A stretch of DNA of 64,000 nucleotides from assembly GCF_002245895.1 (NCBI RefSeq), contig NZ_NPJZ01000001.1, positions 2,888,501 through 2,952,500 of the forward strand, written 5' to 3'. The stretch's first letter is position 1. Each line of letters opens with the position of its first letter. The translations under genes and the position numbers were made by a program. Source of the stretch: Rhodococcus sp. OK302 (GTDB lineage: Bacteria > Actinomycetota > Actinomycetes > Mycobacteriales > Mycobacteriaceae). Shown here piece by piece: positions 24,728 through 33,289 of this stretch. The notes under the pieces are model-generated. The model did not search any database and was not told where the DNA came from. It saw nothing but the letters and a program-made list of their open reading frames with translations.

Positions 24728-26140
24728 TCATGAAACGGTCTGAAAAGCTACTGGCGAGTAGCTCGAAGCGTCCGTTGTGGGCGGGTTGTCGTCGGTTTCG
24801 GTCGCAGCTTCCTCGATCGCGCGACGGAGCGCTGCGACATAGGTGTGCACCGACGCGTTGGCGGTGTCGTTGTTGGGGTATCGCACGGCAAGATTGAGGC
24901 CCGTCGGTGTGCGATTGATCCAGATGTACACGTCGTGGGTAAATGCCTTGCTGCGCAACGCGCGTGCATTCCACTCCGGCCACTGGGCGGCCTCGGGTAC
25001 AAAGCGAACATCCATGTAGGACACCACGAATCGTGGGCGGATCGGAGTTCCGAGTTTCTCGCCGATGCGATCGAAGGGGATGGCCGCAGCAGGCTTCATC
25101 GCGGTGAGGGACTCGGCGGCTCGCCGCGCGAGAGTGTCGAACGAGGTGTCGTCGCCGACCTCGAAATCGATCGGACACAAGCCCACGAACCAGCCGAGAG
25201 CGCCGGCCCATTCCTGAGCGGAGCGAGTGTGGACCGGAGTCACGATCTGGAAGCGGTCGGCGCCGGCAACGTCATGGCCGACGGCGGCAAGCGCGCCCAG
25301 TAGACCGGCGAAGTAGCCGACTCCGGCCTCGGCGGCGCGCGCACTGAACCGCTTGGAGTGATCGGAGTCGAGAAGCCACATCGACAGTCCGTTCTGGGAC
25401 TCGGTGCCACGATCTCCGATAGGCAGCGGAAACTGCGGTAGGCCGCCGTCGGCGAGCGCCTTGCTCCAGACCTCGAGAGCTGCGTCTTCCGTTTCCTGGT
25501 CGGACATCTGTTCGCGTTCGAGGGTCCCGAAATCGACGTAACTACCGACCGGGAACAAGTTGGCCGGATTGCCCGTCAGCGCTTCACGGTAGAGCGAAGT
25601 GATCTCATGCGCGATCAGAACGATCGAGAAGCCGTCGATGATCGAGTGGTCGGCTGCAAAAAACACTGTGGACGGGCCGTCGCCGCCACGAGGTGTGAGC
25701 GTCGCGAACACGTACGACGGCCAACTGTGAGGGGAGGCAAAATCGTCGAACAGCCGGTGAAGGTGCTCGAAGTTGACCTGGCTCGGTGCGTCGTAACCGT
25801 GGTTGACAACGCCGATGTCGATGCCGCCGACCGGCACGGTGTGCCGGGTGATCTCGCCGGTCGAGGTGTCGAGTGCCGTATGTGAGCGCAAAACCTCATG
25901 GCGATCGATCCACTGCCGCAACGCAATTCGAAATGCGTCGACGTCCAGCGGTCCGGGAATCTCGAAAGCTGTACCCAGCCATGACTTATCGCCCGAGCCG
26001 GCGGAAGAGCGTTGCAGGTGGGCCTCGTGAATGTACGACGCAGGCCGCGGATCAGGCGTCCACGGACCGGTTGCGCACGGTAACCATTCGATCAGCGATC
26101 CGCTGGGAATCGCGTAGTCGGCAAGTTCGGTGAATTCCAT
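24728..26140 (-). CDS. PapA/condensation-domain acyltransferase
   Basis: A 470-residue protein of the condensation-domain superfamily, close in layout to mycobacterial PapA acyltransferases that put fatty acyl chains on trehalose and other glycolipids. The catalytic motif HSIIDG (His165, Asp169; HxxxDG) is intact, and the C-terminal half has the usual WFVGLCPIDFEV and FDRIGEKL regions. Stand-alone, without carrier or adenylation domains. ATG 26140 lies seven bases after the sufE-like stop, so it is in the sseA-sufE operon. The acyl donor and acceptor are not known; the M. tuberculosis region lacks this gene as far as I recall. Confidence 0.85.
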   Translation of the reverse strand: MEFTELADYAIPSGSLIEWLPCATGPWTPDPRPASYIHEAHLQRSSAGSGDKSWLGTAFEIPGPLDVDAFRIALRQWIDRHEVLRSHTALDTSTGEITRHTVPVGGIDIGVVNHGYDAPSQVNFEHLHRLFDDFASPHSWPSYVFATLTPRGGDGPSTVFFAADHSIIDGFSIVLIAHEITSLYREALTGNPANLFPVGSYVDFGTLEREQMSDQETEDAALEVWSKALADGGLPQFPLPIGDRGTESQNGLSMWLLDSDHSKRFSARAAEAGVGYFAGLLGALAAVGHDVAGADRFQIVTPVHTRSAQEWAGALGWFVGLCPIDFEVGDDTSFDTLARRAAESLTAMKPAAAIPFDRIGEKLGTPIRPRFVVSYMDVRFVPEAAQWPEWNARALRSKAFTHDVYIWINRTPTGLNLAVRYPNNDTANASVHTYVAALRRAIEEAATETDDNPPTTDASSYSPVAFQTVS

Positions 26141-26147
26141 GTCTCTC

Positions 26148-26564
26148 TCAGCCCCGCAAGCGACGCTTGATGCGAGCGAGCATTGCGGACATGCCGCGCA
26201 GTCGCAGTGGGCTGACTGCCGCAGCCAGGCCGAGTTCCGAATAGAAGTCGTCGGGAACAGCAAGGATCTCGTCGGCACTGTGCCCGTCGAGGCCCTGCGC
26301 CAGGATCGACGCGAAACCGCGAGTGGTCGGGGCCTCGGCCGGAGCGCTGAAATACAGCCGTACCTTGGCACGATCGGAATCGTCGACCGAAAGGAACAGC
26401 GGTGACTGGCATTCCGGAACCGGCTCCATCGCGCTCTGCTCGAGCTCGGGAGGCAACGGCGGAAGTTCGCGGCTGAATTCGAGGAGCAGTGTCAGCTTGT
26501 CGGACGTGCCGACGGCCGCGAAATCCTCGACGATCTCGGCCAATGCCGGTGGTAGAGAACTCAT
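26148..26564 (-). CDS. SufE-family protein
   Basis: A 138-residue SufE-like protein, which takes persulfide sulfur from a cysteine desulfurase and hands it on, normally for Fe-S cluster building. The acceptor Cys52 lies in [10 protein letters not shown], matching the E. coli SufE GCQS region. ATG 26564 overlaps the sseA stop (ATGA), so sulfurtransferase and SufE-like acceptor are made together, as in the mycobacterial Rv3283-Rv3284 pair. No desulfurase gene lies nearby. Confidence 0.88.
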   Translation of the reverse strand: MSSLPPALAEIVEDFAAVGTSDKLTLLLEFSRELPPLPPELEQSAMEPVPECQSPLFLSVDDSDRAKVRLYFSAPAEAPTTRGFASILAQGLDGHSADEILAVPDDFYSELGLAAAVSPLRLRGMSAMLARIKRRLRG

Positions 26565-27463
26565 GCCGAAACCTCGAGGGGAGCGTCGCCGGGCTCTTCG
26601 CCGATAGCGATGGGGACACGAACGGCGTTGCCCCACTCGGTCCACGAGCCGTCGTAGTTGCGGACGTCGGGGTATCCGAGCAAGTGGGTCAAGACGAACC
26701 ATGTGTGGCTCGAACGCTCACCGATGCGGCAGTACGCCACGATCTTGTCCTCGCGGGACAGATCGCCGTAGATCTCGTCGAGTTCTGCGCGAGTGCGGAA
26801 ACGACTGTCGGGTGCTGCGGCCTTTGCCCACGGAATGCTGCGTGCGCTGGGAATGTGTCCGCCGCGCAACGCGCCTTCCTCCGGGTAGTCAGGCATGTGG
26901 GTGCGTTCGCCGGTGTACTCCTGCGGTGACCGCACGTCGATCAGTGGACCGGTCCCGAGGTGTGAGAGAACGTCGTCCTTGAACGCGCGGATCGAGGCGT
27001 CGTTGCGCTCCACCACGGGATAGTCGGTGGACGTGGCATACGGGACGTCGAACGAGGTGTCGCGGTTTTCGGCGATCCAGGCGTCGCGGCCGCCGTCGAG
27101 CAGGCGAACGTCCTCATGTCCGAACAAGGTGAACACCCACAGTGCGTACGCGGCCCACCAGTTGCTCTTGTCGCCGTAGATGACGACGGTGTCGTCGCGG
27201 TTGATGCCCTTGCGGTTCATCAGGTCTGCAAAGGCCTCGCCGTCGATGTAATCGCGCGTGACCGGATCGTTGAGATCGAGGTGCCAGTCGATCTTCACGG
27301 AGCCGGGAATGTGCCCGATGTCGTAGAGCAGAACATCCTCGTCGGACTCGACCACCTTCAGTCCCGGCGTACCGAGGTTTGCCGACAGCCATTCGCTCGA
27401 GACCAACCGGTCGGGATGGCTGAACTCGGCAAACGCGGGCGAAGGATCGGGGGCAACGGGCAC
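26561..27463 (-). CDS. sseA: Thiosulfate/3-mercaptopyruvate sulfurtransferase
   Basis: A 300-residue two-domain rhodanese. The C-terminal domain holds the active Cys245 in the loop CRIGERS; the N-terminal domain is the inactive copy. It transfers sulfane sulfur, and the SufE-like protein after it may be its partner. GTG 27463 has AGGAG seven bases before it and fits the M. tuberculosis N-terminus; the upstream ATG 27511 is only two bases after a TAGAAT -10 box and is probably not in the transcript. Confidence 0.93.
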   Translation of the reverse strand: MPVAPDPSPAFAEFSHPDRLVSSEWLSANLGTPGLKVVESDEDVLLYDIGHIPGSVKIDWHLDLNDPVTRDYIDGEAFADLMNRKGINRDDTVVIYGDKSNWWAAYALWVFTLFGHEDVRLLDGGRDAWIAENRDTSFDVPYATSTDYPVVERNDASIRAFKDDVLSHLGTGPLIDVRSPQEYTGERTHMPDYPEEGALRGGHIPSARSIPWAKAAAPDSRFRTRAELDEIYGDLSREDKIVAYCRIGERSSHTWFVLTHLLGYPDVRNYDGSWTEWGNAVRVPIAIGEEPGDAPLEVSA

Positions 27464-27717
27464 GGGCTGGCTCCTGTAAGGCGAATCGATCAGTTCGAAG
27501 ACGGACTTCATCGATTCTAGGCGCTCCCGGGGGCAGTGGCGCTTGTAACAAGTTCGGTGAACCGGCGCCCGTTGCCGAAGTGCCGGATCCGTTGCGATCG
27601 CCGAATCGCTCAATTGTTCGGTGAGACTTCCGATCGGCGGTTCACGGCGCTCGGAAATCTCCGGCAGAACTCGGCCGGATCAGGTGAGGAAATTCACTTT
27701 TTAGTGACGTCCGTAAC
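27464..27717. promoter_or_regulatory. 254-base gap with the sseA promoter and leader
   Basis: The minus strand has TAGAAT (27519-27514), a good -10 box, giving a leader of about 45 bases, and AGGAG (27475-27471) before the sseA GTG. A small perfect hairpin TCACT-TTTT-AGTGA (27694-27707) lies 11 bases after the maf stop. Nothing else in the gap looks coding. Confidence 0.55.
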
Positions 27718-28359
27718 CTAGAGAACGCTCTGAGTCCGCCACAGTTCGGAGACGGAAACACCAACGCGCTCCAAAAGTGTTCGGACCAAAGGTAATCCGA
27801 TGCCGATGACACTCGACGGGTCGCCCTCGATTTTCTCGATGAACCATCCGCCCAGGCTGTCCAGGGTGAACGCGCCCGCAACCTGCAGTGGTTCACCGGT
27901 GGCGAGATAAGCCTCGAGGTCCGCCGTCGACGGATTGGCGAAATGCACCACGGTGGCGCTGTGATCGGAGGCCACGCGGACTATGTTTCCGTCGATCACC
28001 CGCATCACACAATGGCCGGTGAGCAATGTGGCACTTCGGCCGGCCATAGCGGCCCAGCGGCGACGCGCGATATCGACACTGCCGGGCTTCCCCTGCAGCT
28101 CACCGTCGATCAAAAGCATCGAATCACAGCCGACGACAACAACATCGGTCAAACCGTCGGCAGCCAAACCGGGAACGATCTCGGCGGCCTTCGCCTCGGC
28201 CAGGACCGTGACCACCTTCTCGGGGGCGGCGCCCGGACCGAGTTCGTCGGCGATCTTGTCCTCGTCGACACCGGACACACGTACAACAGGCAAAACCCCG
28301 GCCGCCCGCAATACTGCGAGGCGAGCCGGGGATGCCGAAGCCAGAACTAGTTGAGTCAC
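27718..28359 (-). CDS. maf: Maf-family nucleoside triphosphate pyrophosphatase
   Basis: A 213-residue Maf protein, which hydrolyses non-canonical or modified nucleoside triphosphates (dTTP, UTP, m5 or pseudo-forms in studied members) to the monophosphate. The N-terminal LASASPARLAVLR, the central VVVGCDSMLLIDGELQGKP and the later GGWFIEKIEGDPSSVIGLPL-like region are family signatures. GTG 28359 follows TAGCCT (28371-28366) by six bases, so besides read-through from accE5 it probably has its own leaderless promoter. Confidence 0.92.
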   Translation of the reverse strand: MTQLVLASASPARLAVLRAAGVLPVVRVSGVDEDKIADELGPGAAPEKVVTVLAEAKAAEIVPGLAADGLTDVVVVGCDSMLLIDGELQGKPGSVDIARRRWAAMAGRSATLLTGHCVMRVIDGNIVRVASDHSATVVHFANPSTADLEAYLATGEPLQVAGAFTLDSLGGWFIEKIEGDPSSVIGIGLPLVRTLLERVGVSVSELWRTQSVL

Positions 28360-28365
28360 AGGAGC

Positions 28366-28371
28366 AGGCTA
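28366..28371 (-). promoter_or_regulatory. -10 box, leaderless maf promoter
   Basis: TAGCCT on the minus strand, six bases before GTG 28359, in the 14-base gap between accE5 and maf. Confidence 0.4.
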
Positions 28372-28373
28372 GA

Positions 28374-28715
28374 TCAGCCGCGCCGCATCGACGGGTTCAG
28401 GTATGCGTACGGAGAGTACGGCGCACGTGTGCGATGGAACTGCGTCGGATCGCCCCATGTTTCCGTGGGAACGGTCTCGGCCGGAGCGGAGCCGCCGCCG
28501 GCTGCAGCAGCAAGGACACTGACCAGCGCCGCGATTTCGACGTCGGAGGGCGAACCCTTGACGATCTTGATCACGGACGCGTCGGAAACCGGGGTCTCCG
28601 TCAGTTCAGCGAGGACGCCGTCAGCTGCAGATTCGTCGACGACGACACCATTGGCGGACTGAGCCTCTACAACTGCGACATCTTCACGCGTGATGTCTTC
28701 GGTGATAGCGGTCAT
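28374..28715 (-). CDS. accE5: Acyl-CoA carboxylase epsilon subunit
   Basis: A 113-residue small subunit that tightens the AccA3-AccD5 complex. Residues 46-72 ([27 protein letters not shown]) are the conserved epsilon helix region, and the Trp in TETWGDP plus the C-terminal [13 protein letters not shown] is typical. The N-terminal 45 residues are acidic and low in conservation. Its ATG overlaps the accD5 stop (ATGA), so the two subunits are made together. Confidence 0.9.
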   Translation of the reverse strand: MTAITEDITREDVAVVEAQSANGVVVDESAADGVLAELTETPVSDASVIKIVKGSPSDVEIAALVSVLAAAAGGGSAPAETVPTETWGDPTQFHRTRAPYSPYAYLNPSMRRG

Positions 28716-30352
28716 AGGGGAATGTTCCCATGCTTCTTGGGCGGAAGGGAAACAGACTTACGCTCGAGCAGTCGCAGTGCAGCGACGATCTGGCCACGGG
28801 TGTGCGACGGCGGGATGACGGCGTCGACGTAGCCGCGCTCGGCAGCGACGTACGGGTTGACGAGGGTGTCCTCGTACTCGTTCTGCAGCTTCAAACGCAA
28901 TGCGTCGACGTCGTCACCGTTCTTCGCGGCTTCGAGAAGCTGCTTGCGGTAAACGAATCCGACAGCGCCCGAAGCGCCCATGACGGCGATCTGTGCGGTC
29001 GGCCATGCCAGGTTGAGATCGGCGCCCATGTGCTTGGAGCCCATGACGTCGTACGCTCCGCCGTAAGCCTTGCGGGTGATGACCGTGATCTTGCCGACCG
29101 TGGCCTCGCCGTATGCGTACAGCAACTTCGCGCCGCGGCGGATGATGCCGTTGTACTCCTGCTCGGTACCGGGCAGGAAGCCCGGGACGTCGACGAGAGT
29201 GATGATCGGGACGTTGAACGCGTCGCAGGTACGGACGAAGCGCGCAGCCTTCTCGGAAGCATCGATATCGAGGCAACCGGCGAACTGCATGGGCTGGTTC
29301 GCGACGATGCCGACGCTGCGGCCGTCGACGCGACCGAAGCCGACGATGATGTTCATCGCGCGCTCGGCCTGGACCTCGAGGAATTCGTCGTCATCGAGGA
29401 TGCGACGGATGACCTCGTGCATGTCGTACGGCTGGTTGGCCGAATCGGGGATCAGGGTGTCGAGTTCGAGGTCCTCGGCGGTGAGGCTTTCCTCGATGGA
29501 TCCGACGATCGGATCGGTGATCTCGCCGCGCGGTGCTGCGGCCTGGTTGTTGCTGGGCAGGTAGCTCAGGAGGTCCTTGACGTAGTCGAGGGCATCCTGC
29601 TCGCCGGAAGCGACGTAGTGAGCGACACCGGACTTGACCATGTGGGTGCGTGCGCCGCCCAGGTCTTCCATGGTGACGTCTTCGCCGGTGACGGTCTTGA
29701 TGACGTCGGGGCCGGTGACGAACATCTGCGATGTCTCGTCGACCATCACGACGAAGTCGGTGAGGGCGGGGGAGTAGACGTGGCCGCCGGCTGCGGGGCC
29801 CATGATCAGGGAGATCTGCGGGATGACGCCGGATGCCTGGACGTTGCGGTGGAAGATCTCGCCGTACAGGCCGAGCGAGACGACGCCTTCCTGGATGCGG
29901 GCGCCGGCGCCTTCGTTGATGCCGACCAGCGGGCGGCCGGTGCGGATCGCGAGGTCCATGACCTTGACGATCTTCTCACCGTAGATTTCGCCGAGGGATC
30001 CACCGAAGACGGTGGCGTCCTGCGAGAAGACGCAGATGTCGCGTCCGTCGATGGTGCCGTAACCGGTGACGACGCCGTCGCCGACGGGACGGTTCTCGGC
30101 GAGGCCGAAGTTCACCGAGCGGTGACGGGCCAGGGCGTCGAGTTCGACGAAGGATCCTTCGTCGAGGAGTGCGTTGATGCGCTCACGGGCGGTCAGCTTG
30201 CCTTTGGCGTGGACTTTGTCGATGGCGGCTTCGCCGCTCGGTGCCTGCGCCTGCGCTTGCCGAATCCGCAGATCCGCGAGCTTTCCCGCGGTCGTGTGGA
30301 TATCGGGTGCGGTCGCCGCCTCCGGCGCGTTCGGCTCTTGGACAGTGGTCAT
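28712..30352 (-). CDS. accD5: Acyl-CoA carboxylase beta subunit (propionyl-CoA type)
   Basis: A 546-residue carboxyltransferase that moves CO2 from biotin to propionyl-CoA (and acetyl-CoA), giving methylmalonyl-CoA for branched lipids. Two crotonase-like halves are seen: the N half with the oxyanion region [25 protein letters not shown] segment, and the C half with [25 protein letters not shown] and [19 protein letters not shown] 30352 fits the family start; TAAGCT (30366-30361) is eight bases before it, predicting a leaderless mRNA. It is divergent from birA, whose product activates the AccA3 partner. Confidence 0.95.
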   Translation of the reverse strand: MTTVQEPNAPEAATAPDIHTTAGKLADLRIRQAQAQAPSGEAAIDKVHAKGKLTARERINALLDEGSFVELDALARHRSVNFGLAENRPVGDGVVTGYGTIDGRDICVFSQDATVFGGSLGEIYGEKIVKVMDLAIRTGRPLVGINEGAGARIQEGVVSLGLYGEIFHRNVQASGVIPQISLIMGPAAGGHVYSPALTDFVVMVDETSQMFVTGPDVIKTVTGEDVTMEDLGGARTHMVKSGVAHYVASGEQDALDYVKDLLSYLPSNNQAAAPRGEITDPIVGSIEESLTAEDLELDTLIPDSANQPYDMHEVIRRILDDDEFLEVQAERAMNIIVGFGRVDGRSVGIVANQPMQFAGCLDIDASEKAARFVRTCDAFNVPIITLVDVPGFLPGTEQEYNGIIRRGAKLLYAYGEATVGKITVITRKAYGGAYDVMGSKHMGADLNLAWPTAQIAVMGASGAVGFVYRKQLLEAAKNGDDVDALRLKLQNEYEDTLVNPYVAAERGYVDAVIPPSHTRGQIVAALRLLERKSVSLPPKKHGNIPL

Positions 30353-30360
30353 GAGTCGTG

Positions 30361-30366
30361 AGCTTA
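30361..30366 (-). promoter_or_regulatory. -10 box, leaderless accD5 promoter
   Basis: TAAGCT on the minus strand, eight bases before ATG 30352. It shares the accD5-birA intergenic region with the birA promoter. Confidence 0.4.
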
Positions 30367-30456
30367 ACGAGAGCAGTTGGGCCGGCTCGAAGGCAGGTCC
30401 GGTTGTGGAGGTTTCACCTACCGAAGCTACTGACCAGTACATTTTGCTTGTCGTCT

Positions 30457-30462
30457 TAGGCT
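30457..30462 (+). promoter_or_regulatory. -10 box TAGGCT, leaderless birA promoter
   Basis: TAGGCT ends six bases before the birA ATG at 30469. The same hexamer at the same place precedes wbbL, the DUF3499 gene and tmk in this window. Confidence 0.5.
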
Positions 30463-30468
30463 GGGACT

Positions 30469-31323
30469 ATGTGGACCGACCTGAACCGACCGCCCCTCGA
30501 TCATGCCGCGTTGCGACGCGTCCTCGTGCGCAGTGACGACAACACCGACGCACGTGCTTTCTGGAACCGACTCGACGTTGTCGAGCGCACCGGATCCACC
30601 AATGCGGATCTCTTGGTCCGCGCTTCGGATCTCGGCGCCGATCGTCATGTTCTGATTGCCGAATATCAGGAAAGTGGGCGCGGTCGACACTCACGCAGTT
30701 GGGTCAGCCCGGCACAGGCCCAGATCTCGATGTCGGTTCTGTTGGTCATGCCCGGCCTGAACCTTGCGGACATGGGGTGGCTGCCGCTTCTCGCCGGTAT
30801 CGCCGTCGTCGACGCGTTGCGGTCGGTAGCCGAGGTGCCGGCAGAACTGAAGTGGCCCAATGACGTCCTGATCGGGGACAAGAAGGTGGCCGGAATTCTT
30901 GCGGAGGTGGCACGGACCACCCCCGACCCCGCCGTCGTGGTGGGCGTCGGTTTGAACGTCAGTCTCGGGGAGAATGAACTGCCGGTGCCGACAGCTACGT
31001 CGTTGCTCCTCGAGAACGCGGAGACGATCGACCGCGACACATTGGTTCGAGCAATCGCACGCGAATTGGCGGCGCAGTTCCGCGGTTGGGAGAAATCAGG
31101 ATGGGATACCGCCGTGCTGGCGGCTGAATACCGCCAGCGTTGCGGAACGCTCGGCAAACGCGTGCGCGCAGTGTTGCCCGGTGACAAAGAGCTTTTCGGT
31201 ATCGCAACCGACATCGACACCTCCGGTCGTGTTGTCATCGAGATCGAGGACGGCGGCGGTGAAACATTTGCCGTCGCGGCCGGAGACATCACGCATTTGC
31301 GGGCTGCCCCGATCGCTGACTAG
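30469..31323 (+). CDS. birA: Biotin-[acetyl-CoA carboxylase] ligase
   Basis: A 284-residue biotin protein ligase that makes biotinyl-AMP and attaches biotin to AccA3 and other carriers. The biotinoyl-AMP loop GRGRHSRSW (70-78), KWPNDV (128-133) and the catalytic Lys (near 139, GDKKVAGIL) are present, followed by the SH3-like C-terminal domain (about 225-280). There is no N-terminal DNA-binding domain, so unlike E. coli BirA it should not repress genes. It faces accD5 and is close to the carboxylase genes it serves. Confidence 0.93.
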   Translation: MWTDLNRPPLDHAALRRVLVRSDDNTDARAFWNRLDVVERTGSTNADLLVRASDLGADRHVLIAEYQESGRGRHSRSWVSPAQAQISMSVLLVMPGLNLADMGWLPLLAGIAVVDALRSVAEVPAELKWPNDVLIGDKKVAGILAEVARTTPDPAVVVGVGLNVSLGENELPVPTATSLLLENAETIDRDTLVRAIARELAAQFRGWEKSGWDTAVLAAEYRQRCGTLGKRVRAVLPGDKELFGIATDIDTSGRVVIEIEDGGGETFAVAAGDITHLRAAPIAD

Positions 31324-31375
31324 AGGAACAGCGAGTCTTGCCGGTTTCAGCCCGTTCGGGTGATATTTTTCGGTT

Positions 31376-31951
31376 ATGACCACACCGATCGTGCTTCCGA
31401 CCGATTCCGAGATGGCGGAGAGTGCCCGCCGAGTTCTGACCGGGATGACAGTGCTGCTGGGCCTGCTGACGCTCGGCCTAGGTATCGCGGTGCTGGTGTG
31501 GCCGAACGCCACACTGTTCGTCGTCGCGGTAGTGATCGCCATCCAACTGTTCGGCTTCGGCATCGTTCAGATCATCCGGTCCTTCGCCGACGTCACAGCA
31601 ACGGGTGGGACTCGGACTCTCGTCGCAATTTCGGGTGCACTCGCAGTGCTCCTCGGCTTCCTCGTTCTGCGCAGCCCGCTACAGACCGTGGTGCTGATCG
31701 CCCTCGTGATCGGCGCGTGGTGGGTATTCCGCGGCGTGCTCGACATCGTCGACGCGGCCAAGGGCGGAACAGTGGATCGTGGACTGTCGATCGTGCTGGG
31801 CGTGATCAGCATCGTGGCCGGTGCAATCGTCCTGCTGCAGCCGGAACTGTCCCTCGAGGTGTTCCGCATCGTCGTCGGTGTCTGGATGGTTCTCTACGGC
31901 ATTATCATCGTCATCACGCCGTTGGTGCTGCGCAAGCTCAGCAAGCCCTGA
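31376..31951 (+). CDS. HdeD/DUF308-family membrane protein
   Basis: A 191-residue protein with six predicted helices arranged as three pairs (starting near residues 21, 45, 76, 100, 133 and 158), the repeat pattern of the DUF308/HdeD family. In E. coli HdeD is linked to acid resistance at high cell density; in actinobacteria no function is known. TATTTT (31364-31369) is six bases before the ATG, so its mRNA may be leaderless. Confidence 0.85.
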   Translation: MTTPIVLPTDSEMAESARRVLTGMTVLLGLLTLGLGIAVLVWPNATLFVVAVVIAIQLFGFGIVQIIRSFADVTATGGTRTLVAISGALAVLLGFLVLRSPLQTVVLIALVIGAWWVFRGVLDIVDAAKGGTVDRGLSIVLGVISIVAGAIVLLQPELSLEVFRIVVGVWMVLYGIIIVITPLVLRKLSKP

Positions 31952-31986
31952 CAGCACTGTCCGGCTGAGGTGGCAGACTGCCACTC

Positions 31987-32556
31987 ATGGGATATCCGGA
32001 AGATGCTCTCGCACAAGACGAGGAACTGATCCTGCATCGGCATCCGCATTGGAAGATGTTGGTGCTTCCGGCACTCACCTTTGTCCTGGCGACGGCGGTG
32101 GCCGGGTTTCTGCTCGGGCTGACGCAGGATCGGGCGGACGGTACGACGCGAACCGTTCTGTCGATCGCGATCGGTGTCATCTGGCTGGGAGTTGTTCTCT
32201 GGCGTTCGGTGGCACCGTTCACGGTCTGGAAGTTCACGCATTTCATCGTCACTGATCGACGAGTCCTCATACGGCACGGCGTTCTGACGCACACCGGTAT
32301 CGATATTCCGATGGGCCGGATCAGCAACGTCCAGTTTCGGCACGGCCTGATCGATCGAATGCTCAAGACCGGCACTCTCGTGATCGCGTCGGCCAGTGAC
32401 GATCCGCTCGAATTCGATGACATCCCGGACGTCGAGCAGGTTCACGCGATGCTCTATCACCAGGTTTTCGACTCCACCTTGCAACCGCAGGAACGCAATC
32501 GCCCCGACGATCACTACCCGGCCGATCACGACGCGGACGACGAAAACGGCTGGTAA
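31987..32556 (+). CDS. Membrane-anchored bacterial PH (bPH2) domain protein
   Basis: A 189-residue protein. Two membrane helices (about 25-45 and 58-78) are followed by a bPH2/DUF304 domain (about 85-160) with the typical FTHFIVTDRRVLIRHGVLTHTG strand pair. The C-terminal 25 residues are Asp/His-rich (DDHYPADHDADDENGW), possibly metal-binding. It matches the M. tuberculosis Rv3278c position next to birA. Function unknown. Confidence 0.87.
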   Translation: MGYPEDALAQDEELILHRHPHWKMLVLPALTFVLATAVAGFLLGLTQDRADGTTRTVLSIAIGVIWLGVVLWRSVAPFTVWKFTHFIVTDRRVLIRHGVLTHTGIDIPMGRISNVQFRHGLIDRMLKTGTLVIASASDDPLEFDDIPDVEQVHAMLYHQVFDSTLQPQERNRPDDHYPADHDADDENGW

Positions 32557-32593
32557 TCAACGTGTAAAGGGCCGCAGTACGTACGCTGTTCCT

Positions 32594-33274
32594 GTGACTG
32601 CCGTATTGCTAGCCGAAGACGACGAGGCCATCGCTGCACCGCTTGCCCGAGCATTGGGGCGCGAGGGGTACACGGTAACCGTCGAACAGACCGGGCCCGC
32701 TGCACTTCAACAAGCGCTCGAGGGTGATTTCGATCTGTTGATTCTCGATCTCGGCCTGCCCGGAATGGACGGTCTCGAGGTGTGCCGCCAGATTCGTGCA
32801 CATCGAACGGGGTTGGCGGTACTGATGTTGACCGCTCGAACCGACGAGGTCGATTTTGTCGTCGGTCTCGATGCGGGCGCCGACGACTACGTCGGAAAGC
32901 CGTTTCGCCTTGCAGAACTCATGGCTCGTGTTCGAGCACTGCTCCGTCGGCATGGCAGCCGTGAAGACAGCATCGTCGAGGTCGGTGGCATCCGCCTCGA
33001 ACCGGCGGCTCGGCGCGTTCTGGTCAACGGATCCGAGATCGCTTTGGCCAACAAGGAATACGAACTCCTGCGGGTGCTCCTCGAGCACGCCGGTGAAGTT
33101 GTCTCGCGAGATACGATCCTGCGCGAGGTCTGGGGCGACGTCGAACTTCGTGGATCAAAAACTTTGGACATGCACATGTCCTGGCTGCGCCGGAAGATCG
33201 GCGACGAGGGACCGGCTGTCGAACGTCGAATCGCCACGGTTCGCGGAGTCGGTTTCCGCATCAACACCGACTAG
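32594..33274 (+). CDS. OmpR-family response regulator
   Basis: A 226-residue two-component regulator. The receiver domain has the acidic pair Asp9/Asp10, phospho-acceptor Asp52 (LILDLGLPGMDG) and Lys102 (VGKPF); the C-terminal winged helix (about 130-222) has the usual LANKEYELLRVLLEHAGEVVSR region. GTG 32594 follows TACGCT (32582-32587) by six bases and removes 66 codons of non-homologous upstream frame. The sensor kinase gene follows 15 bases downstream; signal and targets are unknown. Confidence 0.92.
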   Translation: MTAVLLAEDDEAIAAPLARALGREGYTVTVEQTGPAALQQALEGDFDLLILDLGLPGMDGLEVCRQIRAHRTGLAVLMLTARTDEVDFVVGLDAGADDYVGKPFRLAELMARVRALLRRHGSREDSIVEVGGIRLEPAARRVLVNGSEIALANKEYELLRVLLEHAGEVVSRDTILREVWGDVELRGSKTLDMHMSWLRRKIGDEGPAVERRIATVRGVGFRINTD

Positions 33275-33289
33275 AACGCGCCTCTGTCG

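Noticed and set aside
28730..30361. 543-codon plus-strand frame opposite accD5
   Set aside because: Antisense shadow; accD5 is fully conserved on the other strand and the translation has no domain.
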